Source: Actinernus sp. WN-2022 (Eukaryota > Cnidaria > Anthozoa > Actiniaria > Actinernidae). From it: DNA of 64,000 nucleotides. The DNA lies in NCBI GenBank assembly GCA_030867875.1, contig JAOWCC010001501.1, positions 26,533,036-26,597,035 of the forward strand, in the 5' to 3' direction. Under the pieces are notes generated by a model. That model saw only the letters and a program-made list of their open reading frames with translations, was not told the DNA's origin and searched no databases. Both the position numbers and the translations under genes were made by a program. Positions 38,790 through 52,200 of the stretch are shown in pieces (within the stretch, counting starts at the first letter, position 1; each line of letters begins with the position of its first letter).

Positions 38790-39549
38790 GGGCGCAACCA
38801 TAAGCTGGTATATGCATGCATGGTCAGTCGCCGCCATAAGCGGCGCTCCCGGGGTAACGGAACCCGCTTTAATATTTTTTTGTATCTGGCGTGCGACGTC
38901 CTTCTCCTCTTTATCGCCCAATAGTTGCAGCACTATCTGCGCCAGCTCCGGGGAACGCATCGATGGTCGACACTGTTTGTAAATGGCGTCGAAGCGCTTA
39001 CGGTCTGGGTGAGCCGCGTCCCTAGCATTGTCTGCCAATAGTTCTATACCCGCCACTAGTGCAAAGGGATCAGCCAAGCCCTGCTGACGGGAGGCCAACT
39101 GCCGCACCATATCTCCCTCCTCCCTAGTTTTTTCGAATTTTTCTCCCTCCTCCCTAATGAGTTTAAAAATTTCTCCCAAAAGCATGAATGTAGATCCCAT
39201 TTTCTCCCTCCTCTCTGTATGCTAAATTTTCCGCCTCCTCCCTAATTTTCAGTAATCCTGTACCGCTCGAGACCTGTATTCTGATTGCACCATTATACTG
39301 TAGCTCTATTGTTTCCATACTGCACGTTCTAAAGGTTAGGGTGTTTGTATTGTTGGGTAAGCCGATGCTGTGCCTCGTTTCGAGCGGTACAGGATGGCCT
39401 CTAATTTTATTCCTCATTTCTCCCTCTTCCCTGATATTTTCTGCCAATTCTCTCTCCTCCCTGATATTTTCTGCCGATTCTCCCTCCTCCCTGTTATATT
39501 CCTCTCCACTCTTAACAGGAATTAAGAAATAATTTAGAGAATTGTTCAC
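38790..39549 (-). CDS. repetitive REEGE-rich frame pair (frameshifted), function unknown
   Basis: Two overlapping minus-strand frames (39549-39163 and 39200-38766) share a repeat IREEGE / NIREERELAE encoded by CTCCCTCCTCCCTGATATTT repeats. The second frame ends in a non-repetitive part (DMVRQLASRQQGLADPF, RSPELAQIVLQLLGDKEEKD). They overlap at 39163-39200 in different frames, suggesting one broken gene. A 137-bp MITE (39257-39393) sits inside. It may be a gag-like protein of a retroelement or an unknown gene. Confidence 0.35.
39257..39393. mobile_element. 137-bp TIR element within the REEGE frame
   Basis: CCTGTACCGCTCGAGAC and GTTTCGAGCGGTACAGG are at the two ends. No ORF of its own. Confidence 0.7.
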
Positions 39550-39892
39550 TGATTTGTTACAGGGATTTAAACTGATCCGTGAAATAGGTCAGCACTAGAC
39601 CAGAAGTTCTCAATGTGCTGCCTTCCATACTACATTCCACTAGCGAAAAAGAGAGAAAAACTGCATGGGAAAAACGGAGAAAAACCCTCGGAGCAAGAGC
39701 GAGATACCGACAAATTCAACTCGTAGATATGTGGCGTCATCAGACTACAAGACCTTTACCCTAAAGGAGTCACCTTGAAAATAATTATTGCCTAATCTTT
39801 AATTTTCTGGATTTTGCGAGGCTGCAAACTTTCCTTAGCAATGGCCTACAAATTGGATAAACTTATATGAATATATATACTTAATTAAACGG

Positions 39893-40318
39893 AACCTTCC
39901 AAGGGCCATCACACTTTTTATTTTTACTGACACCTTCTATTTTTTTACTGACACTTTATTTTTAATATTTTACGCACGCTGGCTAACCGTCAAAACTTCG
40001 AGGCCTAATAAACTGCTTTAGAAGACCCAAAATCGCCCAAAAAAAACACTCGCACAACTTCATTAAGTATCAATCTTCTATTTTTGAAGATTTATTTCGT
40101 AGGAATCGGAAAAGAGAATTCACGCGGAGCAATTATATAAACTCTTCTGAGATCGAGTTATGAAACAGATATACCACAGGTAACCCAACAGACTAATAAG
40201 TGGTACGTAGTATACGTGGAGTCAGTGTCAGTAACGTAAAAGTGTCGGTAAAAAAAGTGTCTGTAAAAATATAAAAAGTGTCAGTAAAAATAAAAAGTGT
40301 GATGGCCCTTGGAGGGCT
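39893..40318. mobile_element. ~425-bp MITE with GTCAGTAAAAATAAAAAGTG arms
   Basis: CCTTCCAAGGGCCATCACAC and, reversed at the right, CCCTCCAAGGGCCATCACAC, followed by CTTTTTATTTTTACTGACAC in both arms. Subterminal tandem ACTGACAC words. No ORF. Confidence 0.8.
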
Positions 40319-40804
40319 CTGTACTACGTTAGCTTCATTTTGGAAAAACAGAGTAAAGCCAAAAGTAGCGCAAGAAGTGCTACTGACTGCATTCAATCGT
40401 AAAGTCGTTCTATTCGTTTAGACGATTTTAATTTATCAGATAAAGACTTCAACAGAATTTCAACAGCTTAACGTTTATTGAAGCGCCGGCGTTATGCTTA
40501 TTACGAGAGTTCATGAACAAATAGTGTTTCGAACCATTTCGGGTTCGTTCTATCAGAAAATAGTAGTAGTGAGTAGTAGCAGCAGTATCTCTTTATTTAC
40601 CCACGGAGTCTCTTCATACAATCGCGTTCTTCCAGGAGAGCCGTGCGTGTCTATATATAATATATATTTTGTACAATATAAGGCTAAGAAAGACTAATAC
40701 CTATATCATTACTAAAACCTATTCTAAATATTAAATACTTATACTACTACTGTAAAAACGATAAAATTGATTAAACTATAATAAATTATCCTATATCAGT
40801 GTAT

Positions 40805-41290
40805 ACTCTGCCTGATGGCAGCGATTTCACTAATTTAGCCTAAGTCAGTGCACCTTGGCACGCCCGAGGAAGTGAATTCCACAGCACCCCTATATATAGC
40901 TCGGAAAAGCTCCAAAGCTCCTTTTCCCTAGCCTGGCTCACGTGCTATTTGGTCCGGCTCCGCCGCCGGTACAAACAGAGCTGACTCGAATTTCTAAGAT
41001 TGTATCATGGATATAATTTGTTTGTGTAATTATAATAACGTCGCTAAGATAGTCTGACACGATATCATGGGTGCATTTGTAAACCATTGAAGTAGACTGC
41101 CGTCTCTCAGTCATATACGGCTTCTTCCAACCCATGCAGTTCAGCTAAAATGTGATCAGACCTGATAACGTAATTTGACCTAGCTCTATTTTGCAATTTT
41201 TGGAGTTTAACTGACAGTATTTTCCCCAGACTACCCCATACCTCTCTATACAGTAATCCAATTGAGGTAAAATTAACGATTTGTTGGTTT
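40805..41290 (-). pseudogene. LINE reverse transcriptase C-terminal remnant
   Basis: Minus-strand pieces LILPQLDYCIERYGVVWG, RRQSTSMVYKCTHDIVSDYL and GVLWNSLPRACQGALT give the usual order of the C-terminal part of non-LTR RTs, with frame changes and stops. Confidence 0.65.
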
Positions 41291-41799
41291 CAGCCTGCGT
41301 AGCCTGACACCAAGCACCATGACTGTAATGTACGGACAGATGAACTCTTTCTTTCAATTTGCTTACCGCTTCCTCGCCCCCCTCTAGCGATTTCGCCCCC
41401 CCTCCCCTCCAACCTTTTAAAAGGTTATGAATACATGTTTTCCTTCTTATTATTACTGTAATGTATTGGACGTGGAGAATAGTACGGCAACAAGCTATCA
41501 GTAATATTAATGTGTATAAAGGCATGTAATTCAATTTTATTTTAAAATTCACGCTTCACTTTTCTTCGACAAAATTCGTTCTTCGAATGATTAGTTGTTA
41601 GTATTTCTTGCCTGAAGCCAACACACCTACCAACATGTAGATGATGCAATTATTGTGGACACTTAAAGGTTTTGACAACCCGTAAATCCGCCTACTTTGA
41701 AAAGACTTTGCCGAATAAAGGAAGTGTTACCGACTCGCGTGAAAATCGCTGTGACACCGGCTGTCTAGATTTATACTAAGATTACTTGGCAATGATGCT

Positions 41800-42120
41800 T
41801 TTTTCCGAGTCCCTAATAGCATATATATTTAGTTTTTTTAGTTTACATTTAAAACTAAGCTTATTGGCATTTAACCATTCATGAACGGTTTCAAGATCAC
41901 GGTTAGTTGATATAGTAGGATCTCTTCTTGGTCATCCGCGAGGCATATGTAAAACTCGTGTCGATCGTCTGCATACATATGTACACTAGCTATAGATGAT
42001 CAATTACAGTTGGGCAAGTCATTAATGTATAACAGAAAAAATAGAGGACCAAGGATCCTTGTGGAATACCACAGTTGCCAGTGCAAGCCAATCTGATAAG
42101 TATCAAAAGTCGACAAAAGC
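41800..42120 (-). pseudogene. LINE reverse transcriptase palm remnant
   Basis: On the minus strand CGIPQGSLVLYFF with a downstream MYADD-like stretch; broken. It belongs with the LINE debris to its left. Confidence 0.5.
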
Positions 42121-42181
42121 CTTTTAAGATCGAGAAACATGACTGCGTTAATTAAGCCATCATTCATTATTAGAAACCCAG

Positions 42182-42345
42182 GGGTGGATCCAGGGTTTGG
42201 ACTGAGTAGTTTACTCTGTCAGAGTAAACTACTCATACCCCACCCACCCCACCCCTCCTAGTAATAAACTACCTAAAATTTAGAGGTTTGAAAAAAGTTG
42301 AGTAGTTTACGGAAATCACATAAACTACCCTGGATCCACCCCTGA
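42182..42345. mobile_element. MITE with CAGGGGTGGATCCAGGGT ends
   Basis: CAGGGGTGGATCCAGGGTTT at the left and the complement ACCCTGGATCCACCCCTG at the right; the inner parts mirror GAGTAGTTTA. CAGGG termini suggest a hAT-like family. A GTTTCTAATAATGG-type direct repeat flanks it. Confidence 0.7.
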
Positions 42346-42349
42346 AACC

Positions 42350-42987
42350 ATTATTAGAAACCATTCAAATTGACGTAGTATAGGAGATGGACACTCCCGC
42401 GGGTAATGGGCTCCTGGTTTCTGAAGGAAATGAGCTGAGTATATGAAATTAAGATTTGCCATAAAACTCGCAAAATTTTAAAATTTCCGCCATTTTTATA
42501 TACGCTGCTCTCGCTCGTTCTTAGTCCCCGCGCGTCACGTTCTGTACTGAGGTGCAAAGAACACGGTTCTGACGGTATTTTGTTAGTCTCTTTAGATTAA
42601 GTGACGCATGAGCTTCGCCCCTTCTTCTCCGTCACTAAACGGCATTTCGCCCAGTCTCGTACCCAGAGCAGCTCGAGTCTGCATTTCATCATACTTTTAT
42701 TCCTCACTCTCCTAGCTACGTGCACCATCGAACGTAGCACTACGAGCTTTACCGCGCGAACACCTCTCCATATTAGGAAACGTTGGAGGTGTGTTCATGA
42801 CGTCTTCATATTACGATGATCTGATTGGTAGATGGTAGATGCTCTCACCGGTGTCCCAAGTCACATCATGGCAGTGTAACAGGACCAGTAAGAAAGTTGA
42901 CTGAAAAATATAGCTAAAAACCTGCTATTTTGGTGAGCTAAAGGACTTCAAACGCAACCAAAGATACACTAGAACAAGGTTCGAAAT
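42350..42987. other. sestrin upstream region
   Basis: No gene seen. Presumably includes the sestrin promoter and 5' UTR; no element was confidently recognised. Confidence 0.35.
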
Positions 42988-43254
42988 ATGAGCGATGACG
43001 AAGAGCTAATTGTTGAGGAAGAATCGCTAAGGGACTTCAGCAGTTTAAGGACAAGAGATTCGAGTATACGACAACAGTTCCTCGATTCTCTGGGAAGAGC
43101 TTTCAAGGCATGGATAAATAGACACGAGCAAAATGCCGAAAATAGCCGCGATAAATTCTTTGTGGAGATCATGCCTTGTGTATTGAGGCTTTCTGTTCGT
43201 TGCCCTTTCCCAGATGTGAGGGGGAAATGCTCAGAACTCTTGGAAAACGTGAAG
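42988..43254 (+). CDS. SESN: sestrin exon 1
   Basis: Starts with ATG ([19 protein letters not shown]), 89 codons, ends LENVK|GTTAGT. Confidence 0.85.
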
Positions 43255-46200
43255 GTTAGTGGTAAACTACGGAGTGGACTGTTTATTTGTGCTCAGCTAA
43301 TAGTAATAAAGAATCGACCCACCGTTGAGATAGGATTTCAAAATCTCACAGAATGTTCCCTTTTCCTTCAGTCGAAAAACCTTCGAGTCCCAAGACCGCT
43401 AGCCAAGGGCCCTTCTTCGTTTATTCCTTCAAAAGAGGTGAGTTCTTCAATATGTTATAGTTGAAGTTAGTGAGTAGGGCCCTCACTCAGCCAGCGCTCA
43501 GTAATTTTACTTTCCCTGATCAGAAATGAGATGGACGTCACTTTTGATATTTACTGATTTGCAATGAGTTTCAAAAGGTATGGTTTCACGATTAAGAGCT
43601 GTAAACCCTGAAAAGCAAGTGTTTTTCCTCGTCCGGTGTTTTGTGTTTTGTTTTCTTTTATATTCGGAATCAAAATATCTGTCATTCATGGCTTGATCGC
43701 TCATTAAATTGACTAGAAAGCTTTAGTTAGTAGAAAGCTCTCTGTGATTTCACAGATGTCAGAATGATAGTTGGTACTTTCAATGTTTTCATTTAGTTAA
43801 TTCTATATAAGTTCACACTATTTGTGTAAGCTACAATTACACATCAGTCATCAGTGTTCAGGCAAACAGGCCATTAATTTCCCTTTCTTCTGAAACATTA
43901 CATGCTTTTAACCAGATATTATCCACCAATGAAATACACGTACCTTTGTATAATCCATTCTCTACAACTACAAATTGTGCATTTTACAAATAAATTGTAT
44001 AATCCATATGCTGTTGATAATATGGATTAGGGATAATATGGGAATGGCATGGCATACATGAATTTAATATTTCAAAGCATTCTAATGTATATTCTCCATA
44101 CAGTCAGGTGAATGTTTCAGGCAAATTTACCTTTAGGCTATATCTAGTTTATACATGTACAACTAAAATTACTAACAGGATTTTCTTTTTCTAAAGAGTT
44201 CTCGATTTCAGACTACATTGAAAATGAAGAATTGTACAGTACATTGTATATGGTTCTGCATGTACATGTACAGTGTAAAATGCATTTACCGGTACATGTA
44301 AAATGCTTAGGTAACAGTTTTGTTAGCCTGAAATATAGTTGTTGCCTCGGGTCATTTCATTTGCAGTTATATCTGTCCTGGGAATGAGCCAAGAAGGCAA
44401 CTGCAATTTTCAAAACCACTTGAAATCTCATATTTACGTTTTACATCTTTTGGATACAATTTCATAATTGGTTAAGATTTCACTGTAGTTTGTAACATTA
44501 TTAGTATTCCAGACCCACACTTTCTCGTTGTCTTACTTGTACCTATTGTACACACCCCTTCCTGCATCATGTAGGTTTGCCATTACAATCTAGAATTATA
44601 GTGCTTGGGTCATAAAATAAACACATGTAATATATAAACAATAACCTACGTGGTACCGGCTGTGGCACTGATATATCAAGGTTATTTGTCGGCTAAGCAT
44701 CTAATACGGCTGTGTATTTTTACGAGTCATGCAAAAGGTGTGCCAAAATACAGACTACAAGTAAAAATACAGCTCTATTATATGCTTAACTGACTAATAA
44801 GTTATTTATTACCAGTACATGTATGTAAATTCTGCAATGAAACAAAATTTTCTTTCCATAATAAGCAAAACCCTTGCACACGCTCAAGAAATGGGATTTA
44901 TCATGGTGATGGAAAGCCATTTTAACATTACCCAAAATACGGTCTCATAAATGTATTTGGTGCATATTTCATGCATTCTTGGCAGAATTATATGATAAAC
45001 ACTGCTAATTCTCCAAGCTAGATATTATCGGTTCGTAGAAACAAATAGTTTCTGAGAGCAAAACTTGAGGAAAACTGAGGAACAGAATGATAATGTTGAA
45101 GGACAAATATAATCTGGATCATATTTTAACACAACAAAGTAAGTTACTGTCTTTATAATCCTTTTAATAATTTCTTTTATGGGAGCCCTTGCATGTCCTA
45201 TGGTCACAGGGTGTGTGTATTTATTCAACAATAACCTATTTGTGGCATCAAAATATGCCCTGATATTTTATCCGCGGATATTATCTGTTCCGAGAAGACA
45301 GGAGTGTGCGGATATGTGTTGGGACCGCCTCTCACATGCATGTACAGTCCCTGTCAAAAGTTTTTCAACCGTATACGGTACCGTATGTGCTTTGGTAAAA
45401 CGAAGATTCGGTAACCACATGTGGTAGATTTCGTTCGGTAAACTCCATTCGTTTTAAGACCGAATTCGTTTTACTGAAAGTGGTAGAGTCACCGATTTCG
45501 TTTTACTGAAAGTGGTTCAGTCACCGATTGTGTTTTAACGAAAGTGGTTCGGTCACCGATTGTGTTTTAACGAAAGTGGTTCGGTCACCGATTGTGTTTT
45601 AACGAAAGTGGTTCAGTCACCGATTTCGTTTTACCGAAAGTGGTTCAGTCACCGATTTCGCTTCACCAAACATTGCAGGTCAAGACAGTCTACAAGTTGT
45701 TACTTGTACATGTAGTTCACTGCTTGCGACTAAAGCGATTTTTACAACGCTAAAACTGAAAATGCTGAAGTTTAGATTTCAAAAATGATATCTCGTTTTG
45801 TCTAATTTGAAACGATGTATCAAATTGTCGGCGAAGCGTCAGGTCGGTGTCCTGGTGCGATCATCAAAAAACTTATTTGTTTTGATCGTGATTTGTACCG
45901 AGAAAGCCGCGAAGTGGCTAAGAGCATTTCTCTCCTTCCTATTTCTTCTGATAACCTCACTGATAAACTGTACTGAAAAAAAGGAGCTGCTGTGAATATA
46001 TAACCTTAAACTTACGCCACAAACTAACAACCGCCGTTCGTTCATAATCTAGCGGCAAACTTTTGAAGCGGGCCCCGCAAGTAAGCAATAATCAACAAAC
46101 AAACTTTAGCTTCCGTAGTTTAACATTTACGAGAGATTCCTGCGTTGTTCAAGGTTCCGACCAAAAGCATTGCAAATGTTTGCGGATTCTGGAAAGGCAT

Positions 46201-49200
46201 GTTTTCGAAATTAAAATATCAAGATTGTGCAATTGCAATCAGTCACGCGTGAACCTGTCAGTCTGAGTTTTGACAGGTCCTATGTTTGATCGATCGAGGA
46301 CCTGAGACTTGTTTGTTTCACATCTGACATCAGACCAATCGCTGCAGTCCGGTCTCACAGCAATGCCAATCACAAATTGACGAAGTGATGAAGTAAAAAA
46401 GCTGAAATTGAAACTCCAGAAGATTCGGTGCGATCTCACGGCAAAATAACCAATAACGAATTAAAATATCCAAAATGTATTCACCTGGGTGTTTTTATTT
46501 GACAGAATGGACTCAACCCAGTTTTTGCATTAGGAGAAAACTGTTCAGACCGTAAATAAAATACAAAACTTTGAAAGCATTTGATTCAGTAGGAAGATAT
46601 CAAGATAATGTTTGGTCTGATCTCAAAGCAAAACACTGCTGCTGTCAGAGCTCATTGATTATTCAAAAAATGTCACACTTCTGTTCGAGCAATTTGAGCA
46701 AAATGACGGATCCCACGTTAAATAAAAAGAATTCCAGAATATTCTATTTGGTAGACGTTTATCACTTGCCAGTATTAAAAGTTGAGAAACTTTCCCGCAT
46801 TATTTAACTCTGCATTCTGCAATAAGATCACATGTTCCACGAAGTTCGCGACATTCTTGTTGTGTAAAAAACCAGACAATTAGTTTCCACGGCTGAAAGC
46901 ACACGTAAGCACCGAAAAGCTCTTGAATCTGTTGAATTGAAAACATACAGCGTACGCAACGACTTTTAAAGAATCGTGAAGGGATTGAGGGATAGATTAA
47001 AGTATGAAAGTACAGAAGTCTGTAAAGTTTATCAGATGAATAAAAACGCTGAACTTTGCTACAACTAAACTAGAATTGATCACGTACGTAGCGCCATATT
47101 TACATAACATGATGACTCATTTTACCGAAGGTGGTCGAATCACCGAATTCGTTTTACCGAAGGTGGTAGAGTCACCGAATTCGTTTTACTGAAGGTGGTA
47201 GAGTCACCGATTTTGTTTTACTGAAAGTGGTTCGGTCACCGATTGTGTTTTAACGAAAGTGGTTCGGTCACCGATTGTGTTTTAACGAAAGTGGTTCAGT
47301 TACCGATTTCGCTTCGCCACATTTTGCCACATTCATTTTACCGAAAGTGGTAAACACATGTGGCACATGTGCCACATGCTACCACATGTGGTTCGTACTG
47401 TGTGAAAAACTTTTGACAGGGACTGTATGTGTCTGTTGTTAGTTAATATTACTGAGATTGAGAAGAAGGAACTTGTGGATACAATCTTTATTGTATTTTT
47501 AGGAAGAATACATTGCATTGTACTGTAAACTATGTTTAAGATAATTCAGTTTAAGATATAAAGGTGCAGCCTGTAATCTGGAACTCACTTTCCGAAGAAA
47601 GTAAGACAATTCAGTCAAGGAAACTCTTCAAATCCAGACTCCAAAAACAGCTCATAGAGAACTAGTAATTACATTTTTTTTCTATTTCCATATTCTCTCC
47701 TAAATCTTGTATTTGCATCTCCCTACCTTCCTCCTGAAGTTACCTGTGTGTAGTATCATCGTTATTATTTTAGTGTTTAGTGTTAATATCGTGTGTGATA
47801 ATACACAATTTTGTTTTATGTTATAATTATATTTTTCATGTTTCTTTTTCTTTTTTTCGTTATTACTTTTACCCATATTATACTGTCTATATAAATCTAT
47901 TTTGGGATACCAGACTTGATTAGTTATTTTCTTCTAAGCTACATGTACTTCTGGTATCCCAATACTCGAACTATGGTAATTATATTATTACACTTCATGT
48001 AACTTCAAGACAGTGTATCAATAAAGGCTTGTTGTGTTGTTGTTATTGTAACTTTTTGGTTCCAGAAAATATTTATAACCACAAGAGAGTTTTTTGGGTT
48101 GTATGTTCTGTTTTCCATTTGAAAATAAATCCCATCTTAAATTTTGCAAACCCAGCAAGACAGAGATACTGTATAGTACAGGCCACTGATGATATTCAGC
48201 TGAACCGGAAATTACTTATTTATTGTCCCATTTGCTGATATAATTACCATAAATATCTGTGTAGGGATGAACTTTTTTGGAGAAAAACATGGGCCAAAGT
48301 TGGGGAGGCTTATACATGGGTACATGCAGGGAAATACTCGCCCCAGGCCCCTTCTTGAAAATCCTACAGTACTGCCTGCGAGTGTATTTTTTGCCCAATG
48401 CTTCGGCACTCAGCTGAGGAAGATGAATTTAACTTTTGCGACAATGATCGACTACTGCCGACATTAAATAAAACCTTTAACTTCTCGGACTTCACTCGCT
48501 TAAATACACAGCAACATTTTATTCTTCGTCTGGTTCATGACTTCAACGGCACCGTTGTTTGTCACTCTAAAACAAACTTCTTCAAACTCGGCATGCTACG
48601 GGGCTACACCACCATTAAAAAAGTTTCAACTTATCGGAATCTGCTCGCTAATACACAGCAACATTTTATTATTCGTCTGGTTCACAACTTCAACAGCACT
48701 GTTGTTTGTCACTCTAAAACTAATTTGTTTTAACGCGGCATGCTACACCACCATTAAAAAAGCTTCTCCGACTCTGCTAATATGCAGCAACGTTTTATTA
48801 TTCGTCTGGTTCACAACTTTAATGGCAGCGTTGTTTCTCGCACTAAAACTTTCCCGCATTATTTAACTCTGCATTCTGCAATAAGATCACATGTTCCGCG
48901 AAGTTCGCGACATTCTTGTTGTGTAAAAAACCAGACAATTAGTTTCCATGGCTGAAAGCACACGTAAGCACCGAAAAGCTCTTGAATCTGTTGAATTGAA
49001 AACATACAGCGTACGCAACGACTTTTAAAGAATCGTGAAGGGATTGAGGGATAGATTAAAGTATGAAAGTACAGAAGTCTGTAAAGTTTATCAGATGAAT
49101 AAAAACGCTGAACTTTGCTACAACTAAACTAGAATTGATCACATACGTAGCGCCATATTTACATAACATGATGACTCATTTTACCGAAGGTGGTCGAATC

Positions 49201-52200
49201 ACCGAATTCGTTTTACCGAAGGTGGTAGAGTCACCGAATTCGTTTTACTGAAGGTGGTAGAGTCACCGATTTCGTTTTACTGAAAGTGGTTCGGTCACCG
49301 ATTGTGTTTTAACGAAAGTGGTTCGGTCACCGATTGTGTTTTAACGAAAGTGGTTCAGTTACCGATTTCGCTTCGCCACATTTCGCCACATTCATTTTAC
49401 CGAAAGTGGTAAACACATGTGGCACATGTGCCACATGCTACCACATGTGGTTCGTACTGTGTGAAAAACTTTTGACAGGGACTGTATGTGTCTGTTGTTA
49501 GTTAATATTACTGAGATTGAGAAGAAGGAACTTGTGGATACAATCTTTATTGTATTTTTAGGAAGAATACATTGCATTGTACTGTAAACTATGTTTAAGA
49601 TAATTCAGTTTAAGATATTAATAAAGGTGCAGCCTGTAATCTGGAACTCACTTTCCGAAGAAAGTAAGACAATTCAGTCAAGGAAACTCTTCAAATCCAG
49701 ACTCCAAAAACAGCTCATAGAGAACTAGTAATTACATTTTTTTTCTATTTCCATATTCTCTCCTAAATCTTGTATTTGCATCTCCCTACCTTCCTCCTGA
49801 AGTTACCTGTGTGTAGTATCATCGTTATTATTTTAGTGTTTAGTGTTAATATCGTGTGTGATAATACACAATTTTGTTTTATGTTATAATTATATTTTTC
49901 ATGTTTCTTTTTCTTTTTTTCGTTATTACTTTTACCCATATTATACTGTCTATATAAATCTATTTTGGGATACCAGACTTGATTAGTTATTTTCTTCTAA
50001 GCTACATGTACTTCTGGTATCCCAATACTCGAACTATGGTAATTATATTATTACACTTCATGTAACTTCAAGACAGTGTATCAATAAAGGCTTGTTGTGT
50101 TGTTGTTATTGTAACTTTTTGGTTCCAGAAAATATTTATAACCACAAGAGAGTTTTTTGGGTTGTATGTTCTGTTTTCCATTTGAAAATAAATCCCATCT
50201 TAAATTTTGCAAACCCAGCAAGACAGAGATATAGTTTTATTATTCGTCTGGTTCACAACTTTAATGGCAGCGTTGTTTCTCGCACTAAAACAAACTTCTT
50301 CAAACGCGTGTTAGCGAAGTGCGACTTGAAAAGTTTATTCCAAAGCATTTGTTGTTTAAGTCAGTTTTAACACACAAATGGCTATGAAGTGCCAGGGATA
50401 TTTCCCCAATTAGCATTGTAATAATTTCGAATGGTACTGTATATGTAAGTGGCCACTTAATTTGACTGCAGCTTACCCGAGGCCACACTGAGGTTTTATT
50501 GCCGTCATACCGCGGTCGTTGCACGCGGTCAAGCCGCGGTAAATGTGTCAATAATTTCAGGTGGTATTGTAGATGGCAGGCAGTCCAATTGAACTCAAAC
50601 GTGTGCATATTAGCAGGAGCCATTGCCCAGAGTATCCATCTCCCCTATATCTATATCTGAGTTGCCGAATTTACACCTTGGGTTATTTATAGAACCAGGT
50701 TTCATTGTTTTATAGACAATGTCTTCATTTGCTAGAGTGCAAACACTGAATACATGAATAAACTGTATATGCTAATTATCGCTGCCAGTATTGTTTTTCT
50801 TTCGAACAAAGAAAAACATTTGTTTGTGGACTAAAACATTCAGGAAACATTATTTTATTCGTGGGAAAAAAATCTAACAATAGCCCAAGGTGTAAATACA
50901 GCAATTCATATACATATATATATATAGTACGTATGGGTGCTCCGGGTAATGGGCTCCTGATATTAGTTCCACCAACAAATCTTCATTTGTTGCTATCTCT
51001 TGTACATAAAGAAATAGGTTCCTTGAAAATATTGTTAGCTAATAGGGGAATATAAGCAGCTTAAAATACACTCAAGAAATGACAAGGAAAGTTGGAACCC
51101 ATGGCAAACATTGCAATCTTGCTAATGTTGTCTAGAGATTTCTGGACTTTTGGAGAGGGGTCCGAAAACTGCAAAACCGCACAGAAAGAAACGTAAAAAA
51201 AACACAATACCATACTTTGTAGACAACATGAAAGTTTGTAATGTATTACACAAAAATGAGTGACAATCCATCATATATTTGACCACAATTCCTTGTGAAC
51301 CTAACGGTAAAAAAAAGATGTAGAATTCAATAACAGTGGATTAGCAACAGCATTTGTACTTGCTTGTTTTTAAGATTTAAAACCTCTCTACCACAATTTT
51401 ATAACAGATTTAAAGTTTCACACACATTGGATTGTGGGTAAAAGTACAAGCCACCATCTTTTTCGGTACGGTGGACAGTCATGAAAAAAAGTGTTTGTCA
51501 AAGTTGGTCATTGATAAAAAACAGTCCCACATGGGTAAGATGGTTGTGCAGATATAGCTAATACAGACGATAGAGGATGGCAAACCCTATTCTAGAAAGA
51601 GTGATCTGATTTAAAAAAACTGACTTTAAAAAATTAACATTTACATTGTTTTTTTAGCTGCCACCAATGGATACAGATGATGAACAAACACACAGTCTCT
51701 TGGTTGAGTCATTCCTTGATAGCGGGCATGTGCCTAATGTCACTTGTGTGATGGCAGTTCATCCACAGTACCTCGATTGGTGGGCAAGAACAGAGTACTT
51801 CCTTATGCGAGGGGAGGGGCCACTACCCTACGACTGGAGACACTACATTGCAATCATGGTGAGATTGCAGGGCTATCATTAGAAGCTGGCCACTGTCAAT
51901 TATTGCCAGCCAGAGTTGTGTAGCTTATGGCACAAAAAGACTGCTATTTTTCCCAGTTGTCCAGCAACTTAAAAACTTTGTGTTCTGATTTGTTATTAAT
52001 TTACAGGACATACACGGGCAGTGATGTATACATTATTGGACACATGCCCTTGTGTCTCCAGTTTTGAAGAAGGGTTGCAGCTCTTGCCTTTCAAATTACC
52101 AGCTCATTTTGCTAAGATGTGTTCTCTGTAAGACACTAGAGCATCATTTAGCATCTTTTCAATATTATGAACCATTTAGATATTAAATACTCATTGCTAT

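Larger units (their letters stand above)
43438..51657. other. sestrin intron 2 (8.2 kb), repeat-rich
   Basis: Contains a Tc1/mariner-like element (45345-47425), a 1.38-kb segment duplicated at 46787-48168 and 48846-50231, and a short tandem array at 48503-48845. No exon recognised; 43700-45340 and 50235-51657 show nothing else supportable. Confidence 0.6.

Noticed and set aside
47333..47518. 61-codon frame present twice (also at 49392-49577)
   Set aside because: Identity comes from the segmental duplication; the sequence covers element termini and is not protein-like.
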